A model generated the notes under the pieces. It was not told the origin of the DNA. It saw only the letters and a list, made by a program, of their open reading frames with translations, and did not search any database. A stretch of DNA of 64,000 nucleotides. Origin: Hormiphora californensis. Lineage: Eukaryota; Ctenophora; Tentaculata; Cydippida; Pleurobrachiidae. The stretch spans positions 5,447,984 to 5,511,983 of the forward strand of contig CM035350.1 in assembly GCA_020137815.1 (NCBI GenBank). Reading direction: 5' to 3'. The position numbers were made by a program, and so were the translations under genes. Below, piece after piece: positions 58,947 through 63,005 of the stretch (its first letter is position 1; the number at the start of each line of letters is the position of its first letter).

Positions 58947-61079
58947 AGGGAGAGGGAGAGAGAGAGGGAGAGATAGAGAGCACGTGCGCAGCCGGAAATG
59001 TCAACCATACTGTAGTGTGTGCCTGGCAGACTGTGCCAGCAATATGTGTGTCCACAATATGTTGAAATGTATTATAATGATTGATAGAGATGGGCCAGTG
59101 ATAGATTGAGAAAGAAATAGAGAGAGAGCGCGGATGGCAGGAAAAATATAAAGATCGACGCTAGAGAAATTACATCTGTCTTCATTCATGCGTGTTTTGT
59201 GAACTCTTAAACGATTTATATCTTTCTCTTTCTCCAGTATTTATTTCTCGAACTCACTATCTATACTTTCTCTCTATTAAAATGTCACGAACACAATATT
59301 TCGAACCTACGTGTCCTACAACACACCGTGCGGTCTGGTGAGATGACCGCTAAATGAAAAATAACCAGCTCCCTTACAACCTAGCGATTATATACACACA
59401 TGTTATTTCATATGGCTTTACCAGTCATTACACGGCAGCTGCTGTACTTCATTAAAGTCAGGAGCACGAATGGTAAACATCACCCCGTCCTTGTCTCAAT
59501 AGAATTCAACAATATGAACTCTTAACCTGTCTGGGGTAGGTCTTCTATATAATAATTCTGCCCAATCTGGCTTCGCGGATGTCGGATTGGCTTGGGCGGG
59601 TGAGGTATCAATATCGTTACGATTATGGAAATCATTTAGGGAAGTCGATTCTTGGATACAATTCTCAGTTTCAAAGTCTCACTCTCTTCCAGTCACAACC
59701 TCGACATAACCTCGTCGCGATCGGCGGTCACGAAGAATCGAGTTAATAGGTTAGCTAAAAAACTTGTTCTCAATGTCTAACTTCATGGTTCGGAATATGC
59801 TGCGAGACTCTAACCGATCTCCGTTTAATAGATTTAAGATTAACACTATATTAAGTAGTTGCAGTGTCACGACTAGACTGCATGCAGGACTCAGGAGATT
59901 TTTAAAAGAATTTTTAAGAACTGGTTTGAAATTTATCTTGACAACCGGACAGTTTTACATAATCATGCTCTCTAATTCCTGGTAGGACGAGCCGGAAGGA
60001 GAGCTGGAGAAGTGTGTGGCAGTGTGTGGAATGTTACAGGTCTATCTGGGGAGGACAAACACTACTGAAACACCAGAAAACATCCCCAAAGATATGATCA
60101 AGTACGAATATATACAGCTTACTAATTATTATACTTGTTTAAATGTTTGACAAGTCTATAGTGATCCATGTCTGAGCTGTCAGAGCATTGGCCTGACCCA
60201 TTCTCGTTTCTCTCAGAGCGTGCGAGAACTGTGGTCAAAGCATTGGCCTGACAGTGTCTGAGGGTGCCAGACCACGTATAACGCTTAGATCTACCAGACA
60301 GATTAATCTCATATATTTTATAATTAATCTCATATTTTATAAGATATTATCTACATATCTTGTTCTTATAATTTAGGTTAGCAGCCAAAGTTCGAGAGAT
60401 AAAGAAGCTGACCCTGCCTACTGACAAACTAAAAAGTCTTTGGTTACAAAGAAATAGGAGTCTTTATAAGCTTCTCCTTGCCTCCCTGCTCCATGCAAAC
60501 AAGGTATGACTGAATAGATCTGGTAACACCCCAAGCTGCATCACTCTTTGAACCACGACAATAACCGGTAGAATGACATAAGCTAATATGTACTACAACG
60601 TGTCCTTAAACGTTCCGTAGACAGTATTTGCCTAGCTCGACCCTCTTTTGTAAAGTAAAATAAAATGGGTTGGAACAAATTTGTCATACACTGACTGTAC
60701 ATCGCGCAACCTCGATGCACATTCTACCCAATAGCAATTATATTTTTCGATTTGCTATTTCTCCGCAGGAGTTTAAATTCTTCGAAGGACTTGCTCTTAC
60801 GGAGAAAGGTTCCAAGAAAATATGGGATAATATCGAACCGCCTGCTAACGAAGGTAACGCAATATTCATTATTATATGGAATGGGTATATTTAATGCATT
60901 TAAAAAGTCATATATATTATCTTAAGGTTCTTCAAAAAGTGACACTTTTCAAACGCGAAATGTCTCTGGAGGGGCAGCAGCACAGCAAGAGGATGCAATT
61001 AATGATCTTGTAGTTGAGATGTCAAGTTTAAGTCAGGATCTTGCAGGCGGTTCCATGGTAACAACGACCTCTCGAACGG
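27314..61079 (+). CDS. PRKDC: DNA-PKcs homologue, N-terminal half (30 exons found; continues past window)
   Basis: Thirty exons join to about 1683 residues of alpha-helical HEAT-type sequence. Diagnostic matches to vertebrate DNA-PKcs include VSRYAMHHAALKLISRH, DPQTRVVLCELLHSLFL (compare DRQTKVAACELLHSMVMF), FCGECMHEFLQWSIK (compare FCGRCIREFLKWSIK), TAFNTFYRTFR and EFKFFEGLALTEK. DNA-PKcs is the nuclear PI3K-like kinase recruited by Ku to DNA ends in non-homologous end joining. The FAT, kinase and FATC regions must lie beyond 64000. All joins keep phase except exon 24 to 25, where a small exon is probably missing. The segment is some 350 residues shorter than the human equivalent, so exons may also be missing around 41-49 kb. 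Many introns carry transposons or nested genes. Confidence 0.92.
27513..27688 (+). CDS. PRKDC: PRKDC exon 2
   Basis: Acceptor TTTTTTCAG. Encodes DASIRKLFAEKKGLVWVLLQ, comparable to the human FSRDFGLLVFVRK region. The donor CTACTG|GTTCGT is weak. Phase 1 to 0. Confidence 0.8.
27780..27963 (+). CDS. PRKDC: PRKDC exon 3
   Basis: Acceptor CCCCTGCAG. Encodes DHLPVIFGKVEPRSNIAG and continues to LSSKNRQSVS. Donor CTCAG|GTTAGA, phase 0 to 1. Confidence 0.85.
28108..28223 (+). CDS. PRKDC: PRKDC exon 4
   Basis: Acceptor TATTCCAG. Encodes VINALCGLVKRMISC and ends TGYFFSNLQKE. Donor AAAGAG|GTAGAG, phase 1 to 0. Confidence 0.85.
28334..28492 (+). CDS. PRKDC: PRKDC exon 5
   Basis: Acceptor TTCTTCAG. Encodes KQAPELQVIAGGFTGLDGV, matching human REPKLPVLAGCLKGLSSL. 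Donor CCCAAC|GTGAGT, phase 0 to 0. Confidence 0.9.
28540..28640. repeat. Short minisatellite in PRKDC intron 5
   Basis: Imperfect tandem of about 19-21 bp based on ACCACTACTAAACCCCCTA. Confidence 0.75.
28660..28848 (+). CDS. PRKDC: PRKDC exon 6
   Basis: Acceptor GCTTCCAG. Encodes VEVSRYAMHHAALKLISRH and ends SEVCKALEALVKQ, matching human DLKRYAVPSAGLRLF and KAALSALESFLKQ. Donor AAGCAG|GTTAGT, phase 0 to 0. Confidence 0.92.
29123..29473 (+). CDS. PRKDC: PRKDC exon 7
   Basis: Acceptor CCACCACCAG. 117 codons starting VCCLPAGVISKEETLYY and ending LILTPVLFLVE. Donor GTCGAG|GTGAGT, phase 0 to 0. Confidence 0.9.
29543..30307 (-). CDS. FLYWCH-type zinc-finger protein nested in PRKDC intron 7
   Basis: A single-exon, 254-codon ORF antisense to PRKDC. 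Residues 1-70 are low-complexity (Thr, Ser, Asn, Pro). Residues about 78-140 form a FLYWCH zinc finger: GFLYTYDRTLKSGNVYWQC, then CKARI and the paired His of THP.HRFHL type. A basic stretch, QQIRRKRQKVRKAAK (about 190-205), could bind nucleic acid. In invertebrates such domains often sit beside MULE transposases, so this may be a domesticated or stranded transposon gene. No transposase or terminal repeats were found. It fits wholly between PRKDC exons 7 and 8. Confidence 0.75.
   Translation of the reverse strand: MTTATTSSLFTKMIANDVPPPPSLNDNINLSNNRQDISFVTPAASTLDTTTPVNSSTINEPPISPPPPSELEFLEGKRNGTQVAHDGFLYTYDRTLKSGNVYWQCRDRLKYNCKARITTTGREPHSQFIRLNTPHRFHLQSYNEVKRSQLVHQIKNSKSQDTPANIVGAALESAPWAVKTLLSDEVVNLKQQIRRKRQKVRKAAKNSGTQPVGMLPLPSEQPNNGLNQAVLEPVTSYNRAEMLSFLNKVGVECV
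30721..30846 (+). CDS. PRKDC: PRKDC exon 8
   Basis: Acceptor ATATATACCAG. Encodes CYPAMKGPVQETAYSGVQYL and ends WLLDKITYQ. Donor TACCAG|GTACTT, phase 0 to 0. Confidence 0.85.
31004..31290 (+). CDS. PRKDC: PRKDC exon 9
   Basis: Acceptor TATATCCACAG. Encodes GVILSGRDPFQFASFWSDLL, then FDSFINNYLVAVEKLNLPE, matching human YDEFVKSVLKIVEKLDL. Donor AGCAG|GTTAAC, phase 0 to 2. Confidence 0.92.
31299..31418. mobile_element. 92-bp inverted-repeat insertion with 14-bp TSD
   Basis: AACATTCTTATATG occurs exactly at 31299-31312 and 31405-31418. Between them lies a 92-bp sequence whose ends pair (GTAACGAAGTTACCCCT with AGGGGTAATTGCGTTAC). It also holds a GGCACG...CGTGCC hairpin. A related sequence lies at about 39345-39405. 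It sits 9 bp after the exon 9 donor without damaging it. Confidence 0.7.
31499..31672 (+). CDS. PRKDC: PRKDC exon 10
   Basis: Acceptor CTCTCCAG. Encodes LEKWSMGILRCTTKRTHHAE, then SFSLLRSLLICSTEFLSED. Donor AACAG|GTGTTG, phase 2 to 2. A competing donor (CTT|GTAAAC) lies 8 bp earlier but breaks phase. Confidence 0.8.
31839..31970 (+). CDS. PRKDC: PRKDC exon 11
   Basis: The acceptor CCCCCCAG follows long C-runs. Encodes LETLVEGSRISAVAMLLSYP, then LIKQNTALFTTALTEALTRG, matching human [20 protein letters not shown]. Donor GTGAG|GTAAAA, phase 2 to 2. Confidence 0.85.
32058..32189 (+). CDS. PRKDC: PRKDC exon 12
   Basis: Acceptor ATCCCTCAG. Encodes CLPLARSAVDAVRGLVD and ends LLPLLNAYLTSLD. Donor GACAA|GTAAGG, phase 2 to 2. 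Confidence 0.88.
32350..32644 (+). CDS. PRKDC: PRKDC exon 13
   Basis: Acceptor AAATTTCAG. Contains PLDIPLDGLFREVVEQ and SDPQTRVVLCELLHSLFLVA, one of the clearest DNA-PKcs matches in the gene. Donor ATCAAG|GTATTA, phase 2 to 0. Confidence 0.95.
33141..33332. mobile_element. Diverged tri-hairpin MITE, copy D
   Basis: Ends are TATGAACGTTTGT and its inverted partner, then GCGTTAT/ATAACGC. It keeps the three-hairpin order of the copies at 19.8, 20.6 and 36.8 kb but with different stem sequences: TTTAATCGCC/GGCGATTAAA and GTTGGCTG.CCCAGC/GCTGGG.CAGCCAAC. In PRKDC intron 13. Confidence 0.6.
33333..34064. other. PRKDC intron 13, duplicated segment
   Basis: An ~85-bp sequence beginning ATTATAAAGTACAAATG occurs at 33393-33475 and again, with small changes, at 33611-33695. 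No gene seen. Confidence 0.6.
34205..34999 (-). pseudogene. Inverted partial copy of the Penelope-like ORF
   Basis: Two minus-strand frames (34205-34714 and 34730-34999) repeat the C-terminal part of the plus-strand ORF, ending RELVRPCLH. A stop at the junction (ACMNL, stop) splits them, where the plus copy reads through ACMNLKHTT. It lacks all RT motifs. Confidence 0.75.
35008..36183 (+). CDS. Penelope-like RT thumb and GIY-YIG endonuclease ORF
   Basis: 391 codons. Residues about 30-50 hold an RT motif-C-like FLDDGFLFLD. TEIPFLDVLIKLE and YSKPTDSFSYFHFQSCAPRH follow, as in Penelope-like RT/thumb regions. At about 290-300 a Cys-rich CEDKRCKTCP appears, then a GIY-YIG domain: DLIYLIVCSGCGGEYIGETG and RTLSERMNLHRSHI. 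The fingers and palm motifs upstream of motif C are missing, so this copy is 5'-truncated and unlikely to be active alone. The listed start may not be native; a GIY-YIG nuclease normally primes target-site reverse transcription in this class. Confidence 0.8.
   Translation: MVVAFLINTKLLPMITSSHNEEAASYINKHIKLFLDDGFLFLDEKQITAKDLLEHLNQMDPAIKFTMEVSPTEIPFLDVLIKLEPDLDNPTRTTIITDIYSKPTDSFSYFHFQSCAPRHVKRNIPYTLARRIATIVSSNELKAKRLAELRPKLQRRGYPEKLIGDAINKAGALERKTLLQTKEKEAAPRDQIIFTSTYNPTIVDPAIRLKQACMNLKHTTASMPTKIIAARRQPPNLRRILSLSKKRDQYIEQNKTGGQPFTRCEDKRCKTCPASIQEGNFTTQNGTVLTRNHTMSCKSKDLIYLIVCSGCGGEYIGETGRTLSERMNLHRSHINNIENGKLQVSKHIRRCASNLDTKFKIFPIFKCDQGSHHHREVVEQELRELVRPCLH
36835..37030 (-). mobile_element. 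Tri-hairpin MITE, copy C
   Basis: Reverse-orientation copy of the elements at 19.8 and 20.6 kb, with the same hairpins and AAACTCTG.CCA / TGGCCAGAGTTT ends. It lies about 80 bp before PRKDC exon 14. Confidence 0.75.
37109..37258 (+). CDS. PRKDC: PRKDC exon 14
   Basis: Acceptor CTTCCTAG. Encodes ELYDHGLPLVLQLGCDSNTV, then VRELYRTLSLQLVHWHSSG, matching human VTRQLYEPLVMQLIHWF. Donor ATCTTG|GTATAT, phase 0 to 0. The donor overlaps the U6 TATA box. Confidence 0.92.
37260..37267 (+). promoter_or_regulatory. TATA box of the U6 gene
   Basis: TATATATA at -29 to -22 relative to the proposed U6 start, the spacing of RNA polymerase III type 3 promoters. Its first T is the T of the GT donor of PRKDC exon 14. 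A proximal sequence element would fall at about 37223-37242, inside that exon; its consensus in this organism is unknown. Confidence 0.7.
37289..37395 (+). ncRNA. U6: U6 spliceosomal snRNA
   Basis: The sequence has every conserved U6 block: CATATACTAAAATTGGAAC, GATACAGAGAAGATTAGC (with the ACAGAGA box), TGGCCCCTGCGCAAGGATGA (with AGC and the internal stem-loop), then ACACGCAAATTCGTGAAGCG and a T-run terminator at 37390-37395. The 5' stem-loop GTACTGC-TTCG-GCAGTGC differs from the vertebrate sequence but still pairs, including a G-U pair, which argues for a functional gene rather than a retrocopy. It lies in PRKDC intron 14 on the same strand. Confidence 0.93.
37817..38211. mobile_element. TA-flanked MITE (Tc1/mariner-like)
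   Basis: Inverted ends CTGTAAAACTAGAAATTTTCG and CGAAAATATCTAGTTTTACAG are bounded by TA on both sides (37815-37816, 38212-38213). The inside repeats CGCGAAAATTAA-like motifs. No ORF. The TA duplication suggests mobilisation by a Tc1/mariner-type transposase. Confidence 0.75.
38275..38378. repeat. Hairpin module with CCTGATRAGATAGAGACT arms
   Basis: A near-perfect palindrome: arms CCTGATGAGATAGAGACTTG and its partner CAAGTCTCTATCTTATCAGG around a ~45-bp centre. Related arms recur at 20279-20345, 55800-55915 and 56583-56640. Confidence 0.7.
38577..38686 (+). CDS. PRKDC: PRKDC exon 15
   Basis: Acceptor CCCTCGCAG. Encodes DGIEQAENAELRLFCGECM, then HEFLQWSIKHTSGD, a strong DNA-PKcs match. Donor GTTAG|GTGAGG, phase 0 to 2. 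Confidence 0.93.
38962..39060 (+). CDS. PRKDC: PRKDC exon 16
   Basis: Acceptor TTCTTCAG. Encodes TVFKKLLYLWDHSKLSKQQA, then TAFNTFYRTF, matching human SLFKRLYSLALHP and LAFNNIYREF. Donor TTCAG|GTAGAA, phase 2 to 2. Confidence 0.93.
39608..39784 (+). CDS. PRKDC: PRKDC exon 17
   Basis: Acceptor CCGTGCAG. Encodes EEDDLVSDYLIRIIGFLFSC, then ALNHCTRILVEKGEG. Donor CCGCG|GTAAAT, phase 2 to 2. Confidence 0.9.
40172..40416 (+). CDS. PRKDC: PRKDC exon 18
   Basis: Acceptor ATATTCCAG. Encodes FGDTLTTLRTALLNLTYDEK, then ARSMFSKLHRALGPGNLVL. Donor TATAG|GTGGGT, phase 2 to 1. Confidence 0.88.
40748..41144 (+). CDS. PRKDC: PRKDC exon 19
   Basis: Acceptor CTTCCCCAG. The longest exon found (132 codons): EDRLLKSADPLTTLYTAQWS to AVMAVHLNSVKTN. 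Donor AACTT|GTGAGT, phase 1 to 2. Confidence 0.88.
42516..44345. other. Central region of the AGCGCT foldback
   Basis: Unique-looking sequence. A ~45-bp segment GTACCCTCTCTTTCACTCCC occurs near 42615 and again near 44058. A 17-bp tandem lies at 43825-43920. The minus frame at 43014-43301 (95 codons, with CGVFGCGGRH) is not recognised. No transposase motif seen. Confidence 0.5.
43825..43922. repeat. 17-bp minisatellite
   Basis: About five near-identical tandem copies of GAATCCAGGGCAGGTCC. Confidence 0.9.
44872..45944. mobile_element. Nested foldback element built of GGCGCCA/GACGTGGCG motifs
   Basis: Inverted ends start GGGTAGAAGGGCCACGGCCC and continue through CACCGCCACGTGGCGG. Arms (about 44872-45265 and 45575-45944) repeat TTGGCGCCAA, GACGTGGCGTCAA and GCGCCAAAAA-like blocks. 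The centre (about 45300-45570) is a degenerate repeat of GGGGACTCTAGNGGC type. AGCGCTTTAAA flanks both sides, so it inserted into the arm of the larger foldback; TTTAAA may be the target duplication but cannot be told from the host motif. Confidence 0.75.
46810..46897 (+). CDS. PRKDC: PRKDC exon 20
   Basis: Acceptor CACCCCCAG. Encodes ERINKAVELRKLNYSLYQAI, then IPTIQLTLP. Donor CTGCCG|GTAAGA, phase 2 to 0. The homology is weak here, and the assignment rests on phase and splice sites. Confidence 0.7.
46965..47042 (+). CDS. PRKDC: PRKDC exon 21
   Basis: Acceptor CCTTGCAG. Encodes PLNEYYSYKLLRSYLDAARI, then EHRDQK, similar to human GEYFYSLFSETIN. Donor CAGAAG|GTAATA, phase 0 to 0. Confidence 0.75.
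47480..48456 (+). pseudogene. Broken LINE ORF1-like sequence in PRKDC intron 21
   Basis: Frames at 47503-47856 and 48115-48456, with a coiled-coil-like stretch between them in another frame (LQDQVIQLKDEIRSA near 47905), read as one frameshifted ORF1. The C-terminal part has KVRPVVVTLNSREVLLSLL, then NYSRVFLEPDWTPEQRAERK and FVIRSY, as in the RRM-like ORF1 tail of CR1/L2-type LINEs. No ORF2 reverse transcriptase follows. It is a dead fragment. Confidence 0.6.
48688..48785 (+). CDS. PRKDC: PRKDC exon 22
   Basis: Acceptor ATATTTCAG. Encodes EAEKLFCEDNNVRDLETAAV, then VLVECLPISESS. Donor TCCCG|GTATGT, phase 0 to 2. Confidence 0.75.
49467..50510 (-). CDS. Class A (rhodopsin-like) GPCR nested in PRKDC intron 22
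   Basis: An intronless 347-codon ORF, antisense to PRKDC, with seven hydrophobic segments. The N-terminus has NAT glycosylation sites. TM1 has LANTVVLAFF, TM2 LATSDFF (Asp2.50), and TM3 begins after the conserved Cys of YWPCLTLP. The usual DRY is replaced by VRS, TM6 reads FFICNTTY, and TM7 has LNSAITPVILILRG in place of NPxxY, followed by a basic C-tail (KTMRKFLTKR). It should be a plasma-membrane receptor; the ligand is unknown. The loss of DRY and NPxxY is unusual. Single-exon GPCRs are common and can arise by retroposition. Confidence 0.85.
   Translation of the reverse strand: MNATTNATVEASSLMMKQTFTFQVTLPVLAILIGVCCVLANTVVLAFFRSKTANVMHLVYFSLATSDFFAGVVAIFQGIGVMMSHYWPCLTLPVYSIFFIAGQLSFHISAFLNVILTVVRSIMLFIPLCQVRRTWIVAAIIAYSLLWAILILTEWFWTYSHFLTLSDRAVLEILYSYPRPPGAVVDAVIRQIGGEKETLFSRRGAIWFTCVFVPYALPSLITLASGGAQIGRIFCRVKSTGKNNGKSQERARKMSITIVILTVVFFICNTTYVKVVSMDAFWMEMNESITNNFILLISSNHLMYLNSAITPVILILRGKTMRKFLTKRLSSSRHHDIKGTSSLATKV
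50981..51056 (+). other. Degenerate tRNA-like sequence (pseudogene or SINE head)
   Basis: A 76-nt segment has an A-box-like TAGCTACAAGTGG and a B-box-like GGTTCAATTCCC at tRNA spacing. The GGGTTT/AAACCC ends pair, and there is a 4-bp D stem. The anticodon and T stems have mismatches and U33 is absent, so a working tRNA is unlikely. A hairpin-rich tail (AAAGGCAT/ATGCCTTT) follows to about 51130, consistent with a SINE. Confidence 0.4.
52162..52345 (+). CDS. PRKDC: PRKDC exon 23
   Basis: Acceptor TTCTTTCAG. Encodes KIVKWLLAKSPSSPTLFEAV, then HRSRITALLIAQ, comparable to human TKMAVLALLAKIL. Donor GCACAG|GTACAT, phase 2 to 0. Confidence 0.8.
52733..52827 (+). CDS. PRKDC: PRKDC exon 24
   Basis: Acceptor GTTGTTTCAG. 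Encodes MYNILQSAMRAREWLTPYIY, then TISTLAPVLEI. The donor ATCAG|GTGTGG leaves phase 2, but the next exon found starts in phase 0. A small exon between 52.83 and 53.92 kb, or another donor, is needed. Confidence 0.7.
52846..53014. repeat. CT-rich microsatellite (CTCTCGTT variants)
   Basis: Tandem CT with periodic CTCGTT interruptions. It starts within 20 bp of the exon 24 donor. Confidence 0.9.
53739..53897. repeat. (CT)n microsatellite before PRKDC exon 25
   Basis: CT run with CTCGTCT and CTAT interruptions. It ends only ~20 bp before the exon 25 acceptor and supplies its polypyrimidine tract. Confidence 0.9.
53918..54064 (+). CDS. PRKDC: PRKDC exon 25
   Basis: Acceptor CCTTTCCAG. Encodes EVISAVERMTHEQIPLFSKD, then KTEQYHALISTLLSSPTTFA, matching human EELRRVLEQLIVAHFPM and onward. 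Donor TTTGCG|GTGAGT, phase 0 to 0. Confidence 0.9.
54307..55440. mobile_element. Foldback element built of TGTTACAAAG repeats
   Basis: The element (54314-55433) lies between exact TATAAGA repeats (54307-54313 and 55434-55440). Its ends are G-runs and C-runs followed by TGACACGTAACACTTTGTAA and the inverse. Arms are tandem 10-mers GTTACAAAGT, GTTACATAGT and minor variants: about 330 bp on the left and, inverted, about 350 bp on the right. Each arm also carries a GTAACATGTGCA...TGCACGTTAC hairpin. The centre (54665-55075) is unique AT-rich DNA with no ORF. In PRKDC intron 25. Confidence 0.8.
55763..55975. mobile_element. 213-bp palindromic MITE
   Basis: Ends CAAACACAGTTGGCG and CGCCAATTGTGTTTG fold back over nearly the whole length. 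The internal arms CCCCTGATAAGATAGAGACT and AGTCTCTATCTCACCAGGG belong to the hairpin module also seen at 38.3 kb. Confidence 0.75.
56214..56291. repeat. GA/GAGATA microsatellite
   Basis: Tandem GAGAGGGAGATA-like units. Confidence 0.9.
56736..56993 (+). CDS. PRKDC: PRKDC exon 26
   Basis: Acceptor CATCCCCAG. Encodes IGARIVCREGSHPCDGILSS, then HQRVLVPLLEGVNKVVLLHF, similar to human VDRSLLTLLWHCSLD and onward. Donor ACAACG|GTAAGG, phase 0 to 0. Confidence 0.88.
57342..57480. mobile_element. Possible pogo/Tigger-like remnant
   Basis: CAGTGGGACCCCGATTTATC after TATA resembles pogo/Tigger terminal repeats. A TACCGCG/CGCGGTA inverted pair follows (57380 and 57466). The other terminus was not found. 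Confidence 0.35.
57481..59985. other. PRKDC intron 26, no gene seen
   Basis: AT-rich intronic sequence with a GA microsatellite at 58889-58980 and AT tracts near 57940. The frame at 59764-59985 simply runs into exon 27. Confidence 0.5.
58889..58980. repeat. (GA)n microsatellite in PRKDC intron 26
   Basis: GA run followed by GGGAGA interruptions. Confidence 0.95.
59986..60101 (+). CDS. PRKDC: PRKDC exon 27
   Basis: Acceptor TTCCTGGTAG. Encodes DEPEGELEKCVAVCGMLQVY, then NIPKDMI, matching human [20 protein letters not shown]. Donor ATCAA|GTACGA, phase 0 to 2. Confidence 0.85.
60377..60503 (+). CDS. PRKDC: PRKDC exon 28
   Basis: Acceptor TATAATTTAG. Encodes LAAKVREIKKLTLPTDKLKS, then SLYKLLLASLLHANK. 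Donor AACAAG|GTATGA, phase 2 to 0. Confidence 0.88.
60769..60853 (+). CDS. PRKDC: PRKDC exon 29
   Basis: Acceptor TTTCTCCGCAG. Encodes EFKFFEGLALTEKGSKKIWD, matching human ELKFYQGFLFSEKPEKNLL. Donor CGAAG|GTAACG, phase 0 to 1. Confidence 0.92.
60927..61079 (+). CDS. PRKDC: PRKDC exon 30 (last in window)
   Basis: Acceptor TTATCTTAAG. Encodes GSSKSDTFQTRNVSGGAAAQ, then EDAINDLVVEMSSLSQDLAG. The Ser/Thr/Gln-rich, acidic character fits the human region STLSEEMSQFDFS before the ABCDE phosphorylation cluster. Donor ACGG|GTATAG, phase 1. Later exons are outside the window. Confidence 0.85.
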
Positions 61080-61516
61080 GTATAGTACAGCTGCACGGAG
61101 AGATAGAAAGATAGAGAGAGAGAGATAGAGAGAGAGGGGGGGAGTTGGTCCACCTGCCACCACCTCCTATCGGTTTCCCCCGGGCAACAGGGTCACACGG
61201 AGTACCTTTTCCCCATCCCCTTTTCCCCTTGATCGATTTTCAGGTCCGTGTGGCCGTGGCTAAGCGTGGCTGTGTATCAAAAATACGGAAAAAAATCATA
61301 AAATACAAATAACACAAAAAGATCTTCTTGGCTAGGCGGCCCACAGTGTATCATCGCCAACTACTATGTTCCTACCCCGCCTTCTCCGGCTTAGGGTTAC
61401 CCGTGGAACAGGCACCTTCCAGCCACCTGTGGACCTCCAATGCCCCTTTATCTACTAACCCACTAACCCATCCTGATACTAATCTACTAACCCCCTAACC
61501 CTTTCCATTACCCTGT
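61080..61516. other. Intronic sequence, no gene seen
   Basis: A short GATA/GA tract at 61100-61140, then CT-rich sequence with ACTAACCC-like repeats at 61450-61500. Confidence 0.5.
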
Positions 61517-62715
61517 TCCTTAGAGGATAGTTAACCCCGTTCCTGAGGGGATAGTTTACCCCGCTCCACAGAGGATAGTTACCCTGTGGACCTCCATTGT
61601 CCCTTTATCTACTAAACCACTAACCATCCTGATACTAATCTGCTAAACCCCTATTCCATTTCATTAATAGGGTCTCGATCCAGTTAGGGTTGTACCCGTT
61701 CAGAGAGAATAGTTTACCCCGGTCCAGAGAGGATAGTTTACCCCGTCCCAGAGAGGATAGTTTACCCCGCTTCACAGAGGATAGTAGCCCCGTTCCAGAG
61801 AGGATAGTTTACCCCGGTCCAGAGAGGGTAGTTTACCCCGCTTCACAGAGGATAGTAGCCCCGTTCCAGAGAGGATAGATTACCCCGGCCCAGAGAGGAT
61901 AGTTTACCCCGCTTCACAGAGGATAGTTGCCCCGTTCCAGAGAGGATAGTTTACCCCGTCCCAGAGAGGATAGTTTACCCCGCTTCACAGAGGATAGTTG
62001 CCCCGTCCCAGAGAGGATAGTCCCCCATACCCCGTTCCTGAGAAGATAGTTTACCCCGTCCCAGAGAGGATAGTTTACCCCGCTTCACAGAGGATAGTAG
62101 CCCCGGTCCAGAGAGGATAGTTTACCCCGGTCCAGAGAGGATAGTTTTCCCCCGCTTCACAGAGGATAGTAGCCCCGTTCCAGAGAGGATAGTTTACCCC
62201 GGTCCAGAGAGGATAGTTTACCCCGCTTCACAGAGGATAGTTGCCCCGTCCCAGAGAGGATAGTCTACCCCATACCCCGTTCCTGAGAAGATAGTTTACC
62301 CCGTTCCAGAGAGGATAGGTTACCCCGCTTCACAGAGGATAGTTGCCCCGTCCCAGAGAGGATAGTCTACCCCATACCCCGTTCCTGAGAGGATAATTTA
62401 CCCCATCCCAGATAGTTTACCCCGTCCCAGAGAGGATAGTTTACCCCGCTTCACAGAGGATAGTAGCCCCGGTCCAGAGAGGATAGTTTACCCCGGTCCA
62501 GAGAGGATAGTTTTCCCCCGCTTCACAGAGGATAGTAGCCCCGTTCCAGAGAGGATAGTTTACCCCGGTCCAGAGAGGATAGTTCACCCCGCTCCACAGA
62601 GGATAGTTGCCCCGTTCCGGAGAGGGTAGTCTACCCTGTTCCTGAGAGGATAGTTTATCCCGCTCCGGAGAGGATAGTCTACCCCGCTCCAGAGAGGATG
62701 GTTTACCCCGTTCCC
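61517..62715. repeat. ~23-bp minisatellite with higher-order pattern
   Basis: About fifty tandem units of the type AGAGGATAGTTTACCCCGTT. Over much of the array a three-unit pattern recurs: TTCCAGAGAGG, GTCCAGAGAGG, then CTTCACAGAGG followed by a short AGTAGCCCC or AGTTGCCCC unit. Period of the triplet is about 70 bp. In PRKDC intron 30. Confidence 0.92.
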
Positions 62716-63005
62716 GTTCATCATAATGCTTCACACTGGCCCCTGTCCCAGATCCACCATATAGACATATTATATAGATACACACCCGTACGCTGAAAGT
62801 GTCGGTTCGTGCTGAAAAGCTGCAAGGATGGACGGGCAAACCATCTACTAACGGACCAAATGTGGCGGTGGGATTCCGTTACCGCTGCTCACCGGTGTCA
62901 GTGTTAAGACCCCCAAACCCGGCTCTTCTTTCAACAAACCGATGACTATGAATATACAGTGATTGGTTTGAAACTCACCCCCAAAACTTACTCATCTTAT
63001 ACGAC

